A DNA stretch of 64,000 bases from Ptiloglossa arizonensis. Lineage: Eukaryota > Arthropoda > Insecta > Hymenoptera > Colletidae. The first letter of the stretch is position 1, and every line of letters starts with the position of its first letter. The stretch covers positions 124,001 through 188,000 of the forward strand of contig NW_027478532.1 in assembly GCF_051014685.1 (NCBI RefSeq), in the 5' to 3' direction. Shown in pieces: positions 63,281 to 64,000 of the stretch. Made by a program: the position numbers and the translations under genes. A model generated the notes under the pieces. The model was not told the DNA's origin. It saw nothing but the letters and a program-made list of their open reading frames with translations, and searched no databases.

Positions 63281-63455
63281 TTGGAAGTAAGAAACGCTTG
63301 AGAAACTCAAAATTTTCGCAGTTCTGATGCTCGAAACGAATAACTAGAACGGCCTAGGGGAAAAGTACGCATACCGTTGTAATCGGGCGAGTTTCTACTT
63401 TCAGATGCAACAGAAATTTTGCGGATTGGTCAATCCGTTCGCGAGATATGGCCAT
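63281..63455 (+). repeat. Reference 175-bp monomer (consensus-like example)
   Basis: This copy illustrates the monomer, counted from TTGGA as base 1. Consensus landmarks are: a GGTAAG/AGTAAG/TGTAAG/GATAAG variable site at 6-11; AGAAACTC at 21-28; the palindrome AAAATTTT at 29-36; GCTCGAAACGAATAAC-type sequence around 50-65; CCTAGG at 73-78; a variable stretch at 79-91 (often TGCGCA at 86-91, as opposed to TACGCA or CTACACA); a CENP-B-box-like 17-mer at 92-108; GAGTTTCT at 109-116; a pyrimidine tract ending in CAG at 112-124; ATGCAACAGAAATTTT at 125-140; a near-palindrome centred on 149-150 at 142-157; and TTCGCGAGA at 158-166. Consensus GC is 79 of 175 by my count. The starting phase is arbitrary. 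Confidence 0.93.
63372..63388 (+). other. CENP-B-box-like motif (example; one per monomer)
   Basis: The sequence TACCGTTGTAATCGGGC matches 12 of 17 positions of the mammalian CENP-B box YTTCGTTGGAARCGGGA. It matches 7 of the 9 positions usually considered essential (TTCG, A, CGGG); the two misses are the TT of TTCG, which is AC here. It recurs in nearly every monomer at consensus 92-108. Variants include TACAGTTG, TACCCTTG and TACCATTG starts, while GTAATCGGG is almost invariant. CENP-B itself is a mammalian pogo-derived protein; box-like motifs are reported in many non-mammalian satellites without proof of binding. By my rough estimate a 7/9 core match is expected by chance about once in every two 175-bp monomers (both strands), so similarity alone is weak evidence. 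Confidence 0.35.
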
Positions 63456-64000
63456 TTGGATTTAAGAAACGGTTGAGAAACTCAAAATTTTCGCATTTCT
63501 GATGCTCGAAACGAGTAACAAGGACGGCATAGGGGAAAAGTACGCATACAGTTGTAATCGGGCGAGTTTCTACTTTCAGATGCAATAGAAATTTTGCGGA
63601 TTGGTCAATCCGTTCGCGAGATATGGCAGTTTGGATGTAAGACACGCTTGAGAAACTCAAAATTTTCGCATTTCTGATGCTCGAAACGAATAACTATAAC
63701 GGCCTAGGGGAAAACTACACCTACCGTTGTAATCGGGCGAGTTTCTACTTTCAGATGCAACAGAAATTTTGCGGATTGGACAATCCGTTCGCTAGATATG
63801 GCAGTTTGGAGGTAAGAAACGCTTGAGAAACTCAAAATTTTCGCAGTTCTAATGCTCGAAACGAGTAACAAGAACGGCATAGGGGAAAAGTACGCATACA
63901 GTTGTAATCGGGCGAGTTTCTACTTTCAGATGCAACAGAAATTTTGCGGATTGGTCAATCCGTTCGCGAGATGTGGCAGTTTGGATGTAAGAAACGCTTG

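Larger units (their letters stand above)
1..64000 (+). repeat. Satellite DNA array, ~175-bp monomer, fills the window
   Basis: The sequence GAGAAACTCAAAATTTT, or a near variant, recurs every 174-176 bases from base 18 to the end, always on the + strand. Positions 18, 192, 366, 541, 715, 889 and 1063 show this directly. About 366 monomers fit. Monomers differ by scattered substitutions and by a few recurrent 1-bp indels, so they form recognisable variant classes. No inversion, unique spacer or inserted element was found on reading all lines. A monomer of nucleosome-like length in long homogeneous HOR blocks is typical of centromeric or pericentromeric satellites; that placement is inferred, not shown. 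The array runs off both ends, so the true length is unknown. CpG is over-represented relative to composition. Confidence 0.98.
62886..64000 (+). repeat. Shuffled continuation of the 13-monomer HOR, runs off the window
   Basis: About six monomers of the same classes in altered order, with TTGGATTTAAG at 63456 only five monomers after the previous one. From ~63530 the sequence follows 58.98-59.45 kb at 4,550 bp (two 2,275-bp periods), including GTTCGCTAGATATG at ~63788. The array is open at the window end. Confidence 0.85.

Noticed and set aside
63281..63455. Telomeric or simple-sequence repeat, or a known named satellite family
   Set aside because: No TTAGGG/TTAGG-type or microsatellite runs are present, and I do not recognise the consensus as a named family. 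A database search would be needed.
1..64000. CRISPR array
   Set aside because: Period (~175 bp) and conservation across the whole period rule out short repeats with unique spacers. There are no cas genes, and the context is eukaryotic satellite.
1..64000. 5S rRNA or tRNA tandem genes, or histone-type gene repeats
   Set aside because: No tRNA cloverleaf, A/B box pair, 5S internal control region or histone reading frame was recognised in the monomer.
1..64000. Ancestral half-monomer duplication (AAAATTTTCGCAG against AAATTTTGCGGATTGG)
   Set aside because: Similarity around the two A/T cores is short and the spacing is unequal (about 104 and 71 bp), so a dimeric origin is not supported by eye.

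Overview
The whole 64 kb window is one uninterrupted tandem satellite DNA array. It holds roughly 366 head-to-tail copies of a 174-176 bp monomer (nominal 175 bp, about 45% GC), all in the same orientation. I found no real protein-coding gene, RNA gene, transposon, CRISPR array or unique-sequence island. Every 60-base line can be placed on the same monomer, and the only changes are point variants and 1-bp indels.

The organism is a eukaryote, and the array looks centromeric or pericentromeric: nucleosome-scale monomer, multi-kilobase higher-order repeats (HORs) and constant orientation. CpG is not depleted. I count 13 CpG in the 175-bp consensus against about 8.6 expected from base composition. 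That argues against long-term heavy CpG methylation and so mildly favours an invertebrate such as an insect or nematode over a vertebrate or plant. I cannot name the species or chromosome.

Layout, judged from shifts at which variant monomers recur: 1-5.2 kb, an 18-monomer duplication (~3,141 bp); 4.2-8.1 kb, an 11-monomer tandem duplication (1,920 bp, one internal difference seen); 8.1-11.2 kb, mosaic with a 7-monomer (1,221 bp) repeat; 12.5-17.0 kb, a 9-monomer HOR (1,575 bp); 17.7-21.1 kb, a 10-monomer duplication (1,749 bp); 21.1-24.6 kb, a mosaic sharing segments with 2-2.6 kb and 9 kb; 24.6-32.0 kb, a nested HOR in which a 522-bp trimer is repeated 3, 4 and 3 times inside a 2,266/2,788-bp super-repeat; 31.2-37.5 kb, an 18-monomer HOR (3,150 bp) with an internal 6-monomer repeat; 36.4-41.4 kb, a 15-monomer unit whose second copy has lost exactly one monomer; 38.9-51 kb, large duplicates at 5,425 and 6,475 bp; 51.2-54.5 kb, a 6-monomer HOR (1,050 bp); 54.5-56.6 kb, a mosaic with fresh single-monomer duplications; 56.65-57.69 kb, an island of left-end sequence displaced by 56,114 bp; 57.8-64 kb, a 13-monomer HOR (2,275 bp).

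No genes act together here. The points of interest are the evolutionary record of unequal exchange and conversion, and the short motifs kept in each monomer: a CENP-B-box-like 17-mer, a perfect 16-bp palindrome in one monomer class, an AAAATTTT core, and a splice-acceptor/donor-like pair flanking a 57-nt open segment. The functional readings of these motifs are inference.
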